NCBI RefSeq assembly: GCF_002102475.1
Contig: NZ_MSQD01000019.1
Span: forward strand, 1 to 35,837
Source of the DNA: Thermoanaerobacterium sp. PSU-2
GTDB taxonomy: Bacteria > Bacillota > Thermoanaerobacteria > Thermoanaerobacterales > Thermoanaerobacteraceae
Direction of reading: 5' to 3'
DNA length: 35,837 bases
This document shows, one piece after another, positions 15,976-24,625 of the stretch. Every line of letters starts with the position of its first letter. Position 1 is the first letter of the stretch. The position numbers and the translations under genes are program-made. The notes under the pieces were generated by a model. The model did not search any database. It was not told where the DNA came from and saw nothing but the letters and a program-made list of their open reading frames with translations.

Positions 15976-16695
15976 TTATGCTTTCATATACTTTTCATAG
16001 ATTCTCTGCAGCAACACAGCTACATATCCACCATCACATTGCTTGCCTTCCACTGCATTCTGTTTCCAGTATTCTAGACTTGTAATTATACCAGCTTTTA
16101 CAAAGGCATCTATAACAGTGTCCAGTGAATTATTTTCCGTTTTTTTCTTTAATCCCAGAGCCTGAACCATTCCATCACATATCGCCTGAGCTATTGCCTG
16201 TCTGTTAGTCTCTTGTTTTAGAAAGTTAGCGTCCTTGACTGAGTCTATAAACAAATTTTCTACTAAGATTGCAGCCATTTTTGTTTCTCTTAATATAGCG
16301 TAATTTGCTGTTTTTATTCCTCTGTCAATAAAGCCTTTGCCTTTAAAGAAGTTTGCTAATTCTCTATGAATGATAGCTTGGATAGAGGCTGTTTTATCAC
16401 TTGCTGCAGGGTGACGGTAGCTCTCAAAACCAGAACCACCTCCAGCATTAACATGTATGGAAATAAAAAAGTCCACATTTGCGGAATTAGCCATATTTGC
16501 ACGCTGTAAAAGTCCTACATCTATGTCTTTATCTCTCGTTAGTATTGTATCTACTTCATAGTTTTTCAACAAGTTATTTAACCTCAATGAAATATCGAGT
16601 GTTAAATCTTTCTCTTGTAATCCATTTGAACATCCTCCCGGATCTGTTCCTCCATGTTAATGGCCGGGGTCAACACATATTTTAATCCCCGACAT
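15976..16695 (-). pseudogene. N-acetylmuramoyl-L-alanine amidase (Amidase_3), interrupted by a stop codon
   Basis: Zn-dependent endolysin that would cleave the peptide stem from muramic acid. Reading from the ATG at 16695, which has an AAAGGATG site, gives MSGIKICVDPGH, then TAA (16657-16659, codon 13), then HGGTDPGG and the rest of a full Amidase_3 domain in the same frame. Zn and catalytic residues are H12, E28, H81 (SIHVNA) and E146 (ILVENLF). A C-terminal helical module of about 45 residues follows. Translation from the downstream TTG at 16587 lacks a ribosome site and would lose H12 and E28. The gene is therefore inactive unless the stop is read through or is a sequencing error. Confidence 0.85.
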
Positions 16696-16713
16696 AAATA
16701 TCACATCCTTTCT

Positions 16714-17190
16714 TTATATAAAATTAACGACCTCTTTATGGCCGTCAAATTGTCCTAAATTATTACGTGTACGATATTTAGCATGTAATCTCCTATGTTC
16801 TGCTTCATTCCGAATTAGTAATAAGTTTTCAATACGGTTATCTAAAGTATTGCCATTGACATGATGTACACTTTCTGTTGGTTTTAAATATCTTCCTAAA
16901 TATTGTTCCATAACAAGTCTATGTTCGCAAACATATCCTTTCTCTGTAGCATAAGGATGATTTGGACAATAAATATATACATATCCTTTTGAAATTGTCT
17001 TTCCACCACGCCATTTAGGATTGCCATTACCAATTTTGCTTTTATTATAGCATTCTTGGCTACAGAAGAATCTGCGCTGTTGCTTATGTTTATACGTGTA
17101 ACGCTGGCTTGTTGACAATTTAAATTTTTTGTTACATATAGGACAAATTGCATATAAGGGAATATTCATATACGGCCGTTTTGGCATCAT
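16714..17190 (-). CDS. HNH endonuclease, homing type
   Basis: 158 residues. An N-terminal zinc-finger-like part (CPICNKKF, CSQECYN, about 15-50) is followed by a GKGYVYIY-like strand region and the HNH core EHRLVMEQYLG...VHHVNGNTLDNRIENLLL (about 89-128). This matches free-standing HNH homing endonucleases of phages. It overlaps the holin stop by four bases (ATGA) and ends 18 bp before the amidase start, so it splits the lysis cassette without breaking either gene. A role in recombination of its own locus is known for the family; the target site here is unknown. Confidence 0.85.
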   Translation of the reverse strand: MMPKRPYMNIPLYAICPICNKKFKLSTSQRYTYKHKQQRRFFCSQECYNKSKIGNGNPKWRGGKTISKGYVYIYCPNHPYATEKGYVCEHRLVMEQYLGRYLKPTESVHHVNGNTLDNRIENLLLIRNEAEHRRLHAKYRTRNNLGQFDGHKEVVNFI

Positions 17191-17597
17191 TGCTCTATAC
17201 CACCTTTGCCTTGTAGGACTGCAACTGCTTTTTTAATCACCTCAGGAATAGGAATACCACTTCTTCCTACATTTTCAATAATGCTTAAAAGTTCATTAGC
17301 TAAATAGAAGAAGATTGTTGCATCCCTGAAAATATGAGCATTTCCCAAAGCCCTGTCAACAAGATTTGCAACAGCAACAATTACAAATATACCTACCTTT
17401 TTAGCAATACCTTTCAAACCAGCATTGCTGCTAAGCTTTCCTTCTATCCCTGCAGCAATGACACCCGTAATGTAATCAAATATAACAAATGCAAGCAAAA
17501 TTCCGAGCAATGCGCTCCACCCCCCAAAAAGATAGGAGGCAAGAGCGCCTCCAAATGCTGTTATTGTTTTAAATATATTTTCATACTTCATTTTCAC
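17187..17597 (-). CDS. Holin (phage holin family 4 / TcdE-like)
   Basis: 136 residues. Membrane protein that forms holes so that the endolysin can reach the wall. Hydrophobic segments lie at about 12-50 (with GGWSALLGILLAFVIFDYITGVIAAG) and 66-85; the DYITG motif and the C-terminal amphipathic stretch followed by GKGGIEQ are typical of the toxin-secretion/phage-lysis holin family. It stands directly upstream of the HNH gene and the amidase in the lysis cassette. Confidence 0.9.
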   Translation of the reverse strand: MKMKYENIFKTITAFGGALASYLFGGWSALLGILLAFVIFDYITGVIAAGIEGKLSSNAGLKGIAKKVGIFVIVAVANLVDRALGNAHIFRDATIFFYLANELLSIIENVGRSGIPIPEVIKKAVAVLQGKGGIEQ

Positions 17598-17606
17598 ACT
17601 TCCTCT

Positions 17607-18809
17607 CTATTCTTGAAATACAAAATCGTATTGAATTTTCATAGTATTAGTTGATGTTTTAGTGACCGGTGACGCGAGCAATGTTCGTGCACCGTATAGA
17701 GCTTGATTTAACTTATATATCTTTTTAGTATTGTTTCCTGCTAACCACAAATTTGCGCCGTCCCATGCTAGGCCATATGGCCAACTATCCGGACTTGAAA
17801 AGCTGCTTATGACTGCTCCTGTGGATGGGTTTAACTTATATATCTTTTTAGTATTGTTTCCTGCTAACCACAAATTTGCGCCGTCCCATGCTAGGCCATA
17901 TGGCCAACTATCCGGACTTGAAAAGCTGCTTATGACTGCTCCTGTGGATGGGTTTAACTTATATATCTTTTTAGTATTGTTTCCTGCTAACCACAAATTT
18001 GCGCCGTCCCATGCTAGGCCATATGGATAACTATCCGGACTTGAAAAGCTGCTTATGACTGCTCCTGTGGATGGATTTAGTTTGTATATCTTTTGAGTAT
18101 TATATCCCGCTAACCACAAATTTGCGCCGTCCCATGCTAGGCCATATGGATAACTATCCGGACTTGAAAAGCTGCTTATGACTGCTCCTGTGGATGGGTT
18201 TAGTTTGTATATCTTTTGAGTATTACCGCCCGCTAACCACAAATTCGTTCCGTCCCATGCAAGACCATATGATGAACTATCTGGACTTGAAAAACTATAC
18301 CACGCAAATTGTAATGGATTCGAATATGCCCATATGATAGTCTGAAATGTTCCATTTGCAGCATTAGTTGGCCAATCAAATACAAAATGCATTCTCATAT
18401 ATCTATCAAAATTGAAATTACTTTCTGTAACATTTAGACTACCTCTCAATGTGTCTGAACCTGCGTACGCTGTTTGATCTGCCCAGCCTATCAGATTACC
18501 CGTTTCCGGATATAAATCATCTGATTCAATTTGTGATGATGAATAGAGTTGAATTTGATTAAATACATTGCTAAAACTCGGCTTTGAAGCCGAAGAGTTT
18601 TGTATAATTCTATCTTGTATTGCCCATCTTAAATAATTATATCCTATGCTTGTAATAAGGTTTTCTGTCTTCGCCTCAAGAACTTTCTTTTTTGTCGCTG
18701 CGTCAAACAATTCAACAGTTACAAGCCCTCGAATTTTTGAAACTTTTTCTTTAAAAGATACAACTTCAATGTTTTTCCTATAATCTTTCACATAACTTCT
18801 AGATAGCAA
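17607..18809 (-). CDS. Tail fibre/receptor-binding protein with beta-propeller-like repeats
   Basis: 400 residues, TTG start at 18809 with AGGAGG eight bases upstream. Residues 1 to about 160 form an N-terminal fibre domain. Residues about 162-366 are five tandem 41-residue repeats with the core YGLAWDGANLWLAG and KIYKLNPSTGAVISSF, resembling NHL/beta-propeller blades. A final ARTLLASPVTKTSTNTMKIQYDF segment looks like the continuation of the N-terminal domain, so the repeats appear inserted in a loop. It lies between Tal and the holin, the usual place for a receptor-binding protein. Sugar or surface binding by the repeats is inference. Confidence 0.75.
   Translation of the reverse strand: MLSRSYVKDYRKNIEVVSFKEKVSKIRGLVTVELFDAATKKKVLEAKTENLITSIGYNYLRWAIQDRIIQNSSASKPSFSNVFNQIQLYSSSQIESDDLYPETGNLIGWADQTAYAGSDTLRGSLNVTESNFNFDRYMRMHFVFDWPTNAANGTFQTIIWAYSNPLQFAWYSFSSPDSSSYGLAWDGTNLWLAGGNTQKIYKLNPSTGAVISSFSSPDSYPYGLAWDGANLWLAGYNTQKIYKLNPSTGAVISSFSSPDSYPYGLAWDGANLWLAGNNTKKIYKLNPSTGAVISSFSSPDSWPYGLAWDGANLWLAGNNTKKIYKLNPSTGAVISSFSSPDSWPYGLAWDGANLWLAGNNTKKIYKLNQALYGARTLLASPVTKTSTNTMKIQYDFVFQE
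17710..18324 (-). repeat. Five tandem 123-bp repeats in the tail fibre gene
   Basis: Unit boundaries at 17710, 17833, 17956, 18079 and 18202. The two lowest-coordinate copies appear identical over 123 bp; the third differs from them by about three bases; the two at higher coordinates diverge more, mainly near their low-coordinate ends. Recent duplication or gene conversion is implied. Confidence 0.95.
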
Positions 18810-18820
18810 TTTAGCGCCTC

Positions 18821-20419
18821 CTAACTAAGTGTAACAATTGCACTTGTTGCAATTTGTTCTAGTTTTATGACTTCCTCATTGCCTATTGTAATAGGTAATT
18901 GTGTTTCAGCCGAAGCTACCATATTAAGCTGTAATACTTTAACATCAATGTTTTCCTCCCAGTTGACTCTTGGAGCTTCAGAGCCAACTCCACCAAGCAA
19001 GTTTGTGGCATAAACATAGAATTGCAAATGTTGTGCTGCTATTGTAAATGTACCAGTGCTTGTATACATCTGCACATCCAACATTGCAGATCCTTGTTGT
19101 ATTTGTGCTAAAACAAATGGTACTCCTATAGTGTTATATCCTGCTTGACACAGTTGCTGTATCGTAGGCCCTATTTGAGCGCCTGCAAGGAAAAATTTGA
19201 CCGTAAGAACCAATGCTGCACTTGCTTGCCCTACTATCATCAATCCTATTTGTGCATTCGTGCTTGAAAAATTTGTAATCGACAGAGAAATTGGATATTG
19301 CTGCGTTGTTGTAATAGTTAATGCATCATTATTCGTTGCAAATAACATACTTGGTTGTGCTGCAGCAATATCTGATGATATAGATTGTTCTTCAGTATCC
19401 TGTAGCCCTGGAATAATATAGCTTAACTCTACTTCATTCTTCCAAGGCTCTTGGGGATACCGCTTCAACCGCAATATTCTTGTCATTACATCAATTTTTA
19501 GTTCGCTGTCATAAACTCTAACTGTATCTCCGATATAAAATTTGTCCTCACTTAAACCTGTTATTGAAGATAAGTCAAGAACACTACATTCATAACTGAT
19601 AATCGGTTGTGACAATTCAGCTAACTTCTTTTTTGCAGCATCCAACAAATTTTGAGTGAGAATAAATCTATCGTCTTGCCAGATATATTCCTTCCTAAAC
19701 TTTGCTTTTGCCTCCGTAAGTGTAAGACCTTGCGATGTATACCAGCTATAATCCTCAAGATATTCCTTGCCGTCATTAAAATCTGCGATACTAAGGCCAT
19801 TCTTTCCATACGCATATAACACCGTTGCTTCAGGTGGCTTTACAGTTCGCTTTATTGATTTTAGATTCTTCTTGTATCGAAATCCAGCACCTCTATTGCT
19901 ACCTATCTGCTGCAGCATGTTTATTTTTCTGTTTATACTATCCCACTGTATCTCTAATCCTACTATTTTTGCCCATTGTCGGACCAACCAAAGCACTGTT
20001 TTATCTACTTCTTTCAAGCTATATATGCCATCAGTATCCGCTTCTATTGTTCCGACTGTCCATCTTGTACCAATTAGCAACTGCTTTAATCCATCTATAG
20101 CACTCTTTCTATCAATAAGAAACTCGCCTTGTTTCGTGCTGTTTAGAAGCTCGATATAGGCGAGTTCACATGACACATCTACGATTTCTTTGCCTGAATC
20201 GTCTCGGCCATCAACAATTTGAGAAATAATATATCTTTTGCTAGCATAAATAACCTCTTCGTCATGCTTAATATATTGCGATTTTGAGTCATTAAATGGT
20301 ATCGAAAATTCCAATGTTTCAGCATCATTTAGTTTTTCTTCAACAACTATATCATATGCATTCTCTAATATTGCTACCAGATTGCCATGCAGGTCATAGA
20401 GCTTTATATAATCCTTCAA
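18821..20419 (-). CDS. Tail-associated hub protein (Tal / prophage endopeptidase tail family)
   Basis: 532 residues, TTG start with GGTGAGGTGA just upstream. The N-terminal part (about 1-345: LYDLHGNLVAILENAYDIVVEEKLNDAETLEFSIP) matches the siphovirus baseplate hub family that follows Dit, with the 'PEATVLYAYGKNG' and 'YIGDTVRVYD' regions typical of it. From about 350 the protein has a Gln/Ala/Thr-rich beta-strand tail that may bind the fibre or cell surface. No peptidase domain is evident to me, so it is called a hub only. Confidence 0.8.
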   Translation of the reverse strand: MKDYIKLYDLHGNLVAILENAYDIVVEEKLNDAETLEFSIPFNDSKSQYIKHDEEVIYASKRYIISQIVDGRDDSGKEIVDVSCELAYIELLNSTKQGEFLIDRKSAIDGLKQLLIGTRWTVGTIEADTDGIYSLKEVDKTVLWLVRQWAKIVGLEIQWDSINRKINMLQQIGSNRGAGFRYKKNLKSIKRTVKPPEATVLYAYGKNGLSIADFNDGKEYLEDYSWYTSQGLTLTEAKAKFRKEYIWQDDRFILTQNLLDAAKKKLAELSQPIISYECSVLDLSSITGLSEDKFYIGDTVRVYDSELKIDVMTRILRLKRYPQEPWKNEVELSYIIPGLQDTEEQSISSDIAAAQPSMLFATNNDALTITTTQQYPISLSITNFSSTNAQIGLMIVGQASAALVLTVKFFLAGAQIGPTIQQLCQAGYNTIGVPFVLAQIQQGSAMLDVQMYTSTGTFTIAAQHLQFYVYATNLLGGVGSEAPRVNWEENIDVKVLQLNMVASAETQLPITIGNEEVIKLEQIATSAIVTLS

Positions 20420-20433
20420 TCACCTCACCGCCT

Positions 20434-21258
20434 TTAAGACTTCAGGACCGCTCCTAATGAAAATGTAAAAGAAGGTGTATCTCCAGCAATCGTATAGAAT
20501 GCTGCTATTTGAGATCCTAGTAAGCCTGTTACAGCCTTCATTTCCGAAGTAACGGCTGTCGCTTGTGTGAACGTCACTAAATCGAACCACTTGCCCGAAA
20601 CTGGGTCCTTCGTTTTTATTTTTATGTCTAAAGTCGGCATTGTTCCACTCACTGCTGTTATATCCAAGAAAAATACTGCCTCTTTATATTTCTTCATATC
20701 TATTGGCGTTGCGCTTGTATCTCCAGATGCAGTTCTCGCCGCAGATGCAAGCATAGTGACTTCCTGAGCAGTTTGTACAAGTTGGACTTGCACTACACCA
20801 TTTGAATCTGTAAGTATACGCCTTGCATTCGTTCCATCACTTCCGGCTATCAATATTGCCTTAGCCGGATGTGCACTTCCCGGAGTAGCATCTGCAGGTG
20901 TCGAGACTATGTCTACATCGCCAATATTGTTATTGCCAGCTGGTATTGATGGTAGCTGAGCTACATTTATAGAACCTATATTATTTGTGCCAGCAGGCAG
21001 AGACTCAGAAATTGCAGTTTTTAAATTACCATTGCTGCTTAAAGTCGATGGCAATCCGCCACCAAATAAGGTCCTTATTCTTTTTATTATGCCTATAAGT
21101 GTACCGTTTCCTGTGGCTTCGGCATCTGTCGTTGTACCTAATGTTGCTATGGCTCCATCTTTTGCCTTAGTTTGCATATACCAGTCTATACCATCATAGT
21201 AGCTGCTGGTCAACTTATTATCAAGATCTGTATTGAGCCTTGCATTTTGCTGCGCCAT
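20434..21258 (-). CDS. Unknown baseplate/fibre-associated structural protein
   Basis: The ATG at 21258 is preferred; the Dit stop and this start overlap as TAATG and a GAGGTGG site precedes it, whereas the GTG at 21267 lacks one. 274 residues. The middle has two similar segments, SLPAGTNNIGSINV and SIPAGNNNIGDVDI, spaced by about 20 residues, like repeats in fibrous proteins. The C-terminal third is beta-rich (VFFLDITAVSGTMPTLDIKIKTKDP). It lies between Dit and Tal, an unusual place for an extra gene, so an accessory baseplate protein is inferred. Family not recognised. Confidence 0.65.
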   Translation of the reverse strand: MAQQNARLNTDLDNKLTSSYYDGIDWYMQTKAKDGAIATLGTTTDAEATGNGTLIGIIKRIRTLFGGGLPSTLSSNGNLKTAISESLPAGTNNIGSINVAQLPSIPAGNNNIGDVDIVSTPADATPGSAHPAKAILIAGSDGTNARRILTDSNGVVQVQLVQTAQEVTMLASAARTASGDTSATPIDMKKYKEAVFFLDITAVSGTMPTLDIKIKTKDPVSGKWFDLVTFTQATAVTSEMKAVTGLLGSQIAAFYTIAGDTPSFTFSLGAVLKS

Positions 21259-22043
21259 TATATCCACCTCTCTTTAAACTGTATTTTTATATCTGCATTT
21301 ACTCCATTCTCACAATTGAATATGAGACTATTGGGTCCTGGTTGCAATGTTGGAAATTCACCATCAATCAATGCCAATATTGAATCCTCTGCTGGATCAT
21401 ATCCACCGGTTGTATTTATGTCTCGGTCCATCCCTTTGTAACAAGTAAAAGTTTCACTATTTATGTCTATTTGACTATTGTTTGTTATGGTACCATTATA
21501 CAAAAAGATAACATCGTTCAATGTTATCTTTGGATTTTTTATATCCCCCCAAGCGGCAATAATACTTATGACAGGGTTTGTTTCTGCAGTGCCATTATTA
21601 TATATACCTTGCGTTGCACCAGATTGAACTGTATATTTTTGTGTTATATCATTCAAAGAATATGCAAATGGATCACAAATAAATTCAATTGTAAACTCAC
21701 CTAAATAAAAGAAATCTCGCTGTATTTGCATATTATTGGCCACTTTAGCCATGTAATATTTATCCGTTTCATCACTTAATATTAATTGCACTTTATCATT
21801 TGTCTTAAGCCATGCTGCAACTGCTCGAAATTTTGCCATAAATTCATCTTTATTTAATACCGGAAGATCACAATCAATAGAAATTTTTCTATCGCCAAAG
21901 GGTTGTGGAAATAAATATGAACCTGCTCTACCTGATATTTTCTCATACTGATCCTGTATTTCAGGAAATATATTTCTATTTATTTTTACCACATTTACTC
22001 CCAAATCTTTACTTGATAGCCCATTAAATATAAAGTAACTCAT
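21258..22043 (-). CDS. Distal tail protein (Dit, siphovirus tail family)
   Basis: 261 residues. MSYFIFNGLSSKDLGVNV is the characteristic Dit start, followed by the GRAGSYLFPQPFGDRKISIDC and FEFICDPFAYS-like segments of the N-terminal ring domain; residues from about 140 form the second beta domain. It forms the hexameric platform under the tail tube that holds Tal. Start and stop overlap neighbours as TAATG on both sides, so the tape measure, Dit and next gene are translationally coupled. Confidence 0.88.
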   Translation of the reverse strand: MSYFIFNGLSSKDLGVNVVKINRNIFPEIQDQYEKISGRAGSYLFPQPFGDRKISIDCDLPVLNKDEFMAKFRAVAAWLKTNDKVQLILSDETDKYYMAKVANNMQIQRDFFYLGEFTIEFICDPFAYSLNDITQKYTVQSGATQGIYNNGTAETNPVISIIAAWGDIKNPKITLNDVIFLYNGTITNNSQIDINSETFTCYKGMDRDINTTGGYDPAEDSILALIDGEFPTLQPGPNSLIFNCENGVNADIKIQFKERWI

Positions 22044-24613
22044 TATCTCACACCCCTTGCACGATTAGATGATTGTATAAGATTGTTTAGTTGTCTTGAT
22101 ATATTGTAGATATCACTATCATTTCTTACAACTAAATTCTCCACTGTTATAAGAGATCCAAACTGCATCTGTGGAAATAATATATCCTTTAATGCACTCG
22201 CTAGTTCTCTATAATTTATTCCTGTATTAACATTAGTTGATAAATTAGTACTTATATCCGAATTTACTTGCTCATTCAACCCTTGCATTGCTTTATTTAC
22301 CATTTTGCTGCTGTCTGCGATACCTTCCGCCATGCCTGCACCAATTTGTAAGCCTACTTCATCTCTAAACAATCTAGATGGTGAATGAATACCAAGAGCA
22401 TTTTTAGCAGCATTGAGAGCATTTTTAGCTGCTCTAACTACTCCTTCTGCAAGACTAACTGCTGCATCTGCTACACCATTTGCAATCCCTCGTATAAGAT
22501 CTATACCCAGCTGTGCCCAGTTTATTTTTGCAAAACCTTTAACCATTGCAATAAATATTTGTGGAATAACCGCAACAACTTCTGGTATATTTTGCACTAT
22601 CCCTAACGCCAAAGCGACCATGATTTGTAATGCAGCCGATATTAACATAGGCAAATTCTGTATTATTACTGATACAATCGTTGTAACAATTGTTGGAATA
22701 TAACTAATTAGTTGAGGGATAGCCCGCGCTAAACCATTTATTAATGCCTGTAATAATTGAATGCCTGACTCTATTATTTTAGGCAAATTAGTTAATATGG
22801 TTTTTAAAATAGCATCAATAACTTTTGGCAATGCGGCCACCAAAGCAGGAATTGTGTCAATTATGCCATTTATTAAAGCCGTCAATATTTCAGTGCCTAA
22901 ATCAATTATTGTTGATAAGTTTGAATAAATTGCATCATAGAATGATTCAATTATTTTCGGTATAGCATCAACAAGTTTTGGTAAAGCCTTCATTAACCCT
23001 TTTACTAATGCAAGTATCATCTGTAATGCTGCTTCAATAAGCTTTGGTAACGCTGGAATAATGCCGTTTACCAAAGCTAATATAATTTGTAATGCCACAG
23101 GAACTAATTGTGGCAATGCTTGCGTTATGCCATTTATAAGAGCCATTACTATTCCAACCGCTGCTTGTATCAAATTAGGTAATGCCTGGGATATCCCAGT
23201 AACTAACATTGTAATTGCTTGAACTGCTGCTTCTATTAATTGTGGTCCACTTGAGCTTATTACTTGAATTAAAGAATTTAATAGCTGCATAGTCGCATCA
23301 ATTAAAGGAGGTAAAACTGTCGGAATTGCTGTAACAATTGCATTTGCAATGCCTGTGAGTATTGTCGGTATTACCGTTAATATCTGTGGCAAAAATCCCA
23401 AAATCTGATTTATTATTGAGTTCAGTCCTTCCGAAATTGCTGTTCCTACCTGCGACCAATCGCCAGTTTTTAATGCCTGCCCTACAGCAGCAGTTACATT
23501 CTGTACATTATTTACAAGCGATTGTAATGCAGGCAATACAGCTGACGCTATGTTGCCTCCTAACCCTTGCAATGACATTTTTAAAGCAGATATACTATCT
23601 CCAAAAGCATCTAATGCAGATATTTGCTCGCCTGACAAAACCGCACCATTCTTTTCCGCCTCTTGTGTTAATCGATTTAACTCATCACCGCCAGCTTTAA
23701 TGAGCGGATTTAGTTCCATAGCTGATTTTCCAAAAATCTGCATTGCTAAAGCGTCGCGTTCTGTTTCATTTGATATGCCATTAAGTGCATTTAATGCTTC
23801 ACTAAAAACGATTTTGCTATCTCTAAGCTGTCCATTTGAATCTGTTACACTTATGCCTAAAGCCTTAAATGCTGCGGCTTGTGCTCCAGTTCCATCTTTT
23901 GCTGCGGCCATACTTTTTGTTAATTTCGCTTGTGCACCTGCAATTGTGTCAAAACTAACTCCCAAATTATCTCCAGCATATCTTAATTCTTGTACCCTTT
24001 CAGCTGTAAGGCCTGTAACATCTGATGCCTTTTGTATCTCATCTGCATAGTCAGCAGCGGATGTTGCCATTTTCCACACTCCTGTAGCTGCCCCCACCGC
24101 TGCTGTACCAACTGCTGCTATTCCCGCGATCGCCGCTTTACCGATTGTAGCACCAATTTTGCCTAAGCCATCTCCTAATTTGCTTAACACGCCATCAAAT
24201 TTACTTGCCTTAGATGATTCTTGCTCCATCTCATTGCCAAAACTATTCAATTTAGCAGTACAATCGGCCAATTCTTTTTGGTTTTTGTTTAAAGATTCCG
24301 TTTCTTTGTTTATTCTTATTTGCAAATCCTGAGCGGCTTTGCTATCTTCTCCCTTTTCTGCTGCTATTCGTTTATATTCATTTGTTAATGCTTCAACTTT
24401 TTGGCGCTGCAATTCAGTTATTTCATTTAAAGCTTTTATCCTTGCTTGCAAACCTTCTGCATTGCTGCCCCAGTCATCCATTCCTGCTGCTGCAGCCTTA
24501 AACCCTGTATCTATCACTCGAATTTGTCTGTTTAATTCAGCTATATTGGCTTTAAAATCAGTTATATCCAATGACACTTTTCCGCCAATATCGTTCTCAT
24601 TTCCCGCTGCCAT
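22043..24613 (-). CDS. Tail tape measure protein
   Basis: 856 residues, by far the longest gene, as expected. The N-terminal 150 residues are a coiled coil (for example ALTNEYKRIAAEKGEDSKAAQDL). A Gly/Ala-rich membrane-like stretch follows at about 150-180. Residues 407-696 are thirteen successive 22-residue hydrophobic helical units with a proline at position 3. A segment near 735-765 (AKNALGIHSPSRLFRDEVG) is widespread in tape measures of Gram-positive phages. It sets tail length and enters the membrane on infection. AAGGTGG precedes the ATG. Confidence 0.93.
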   Translation of the reverse strand: MAAGNENDIGGKVSLDITDFKANIAELNRQIRVIDTGFKAAAAGMDDWGSNAEGLQARIKALNEITELQRQKVEALTNEYKRIAAEKGEDSKAAQDLQIRINKETESLNKNQKELADCTAKLNSFGNEMEQESSKASKFDGVLSKLGDGLGKIGATIGKAAIAGIAAVGTAAVGAATGVWKMATSAADYADEIQKASDVTGLTAERVQELRYAGDNLGVSFDTIAGAQAKLTKSMAAAKDGTGAQAAAFKALGISVTDSNGQLRDSKIVFSEALNALNGISNETERDALAMQIFGKSAMELNPLIKAGGDELNRLTQEAEKNGAVLSGEQISALDAFGDSISALKMSLQGLGGNIASAVLPALQSLVNNVQNVTAAVGQALKTGDWSQVGTAISEGLNSIINQILGFLPQILTVIPTILTGIANAIVTAIPTVLPPLIDATMQLLNSLIQVISSSGPQLIEAAVQAITMLVTGISQALPNLIQAAVGIVMALINGITQALPQLVPVALQIILALVNGIIPALPKLIEAALQMILALVKGLMKALPKLVDAIPKIIESFYDAIYSNLSTIIDLGTEILTALINGIIDTIPALVAALPKVIDAILKTILTNLPKIIESGIQLLQALINGLARAIPQLISYIPTIVTTIVSVIIQNLPMLISAALQIMVALALGIVQNIPEVVAVIPQIFIAMVKGFAKINWAQLGIDLIRGIANGVADAAVSLAEGVVRAAKNALNAAKNALGIHSPSRLFRDEVGLQIGAGMAEGIADSSKMVNKAMQGLNEQVNSDISTNLSTNVNTGINYRELASALKDILFPQMQFGSLITVENLVVRNDSDIYNISRQLNNLIQSSNRARGVR
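22526..23395 (-). repeat. 22-residue repeats inside the tape measure gene
   Basis: The coded protein (residues 407-696, 290 aa) divides into 13 units of 22 residues plus a four-residue extra after the first unit. Consensus: x-hydrophobic-Pro-x-Leu-Ile-x-Ala-Ala-x-x-Ile-Ile-x-Ala-Leu-hydrophobic-x-Gly-Ile-x-x. Confidence 0.85.
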
Positions 24614-24625
24614 AATTTCACCACC

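Noticed and set aside
17731-18030. Plus-strand repetitive open frame and possible CRISPR-like array
   Set aside because: The periodicity comes from the 123-bp repeats of the fibre gene; there are no unique spacers of CRISPR size, and the minus frame codes a sensible protein.
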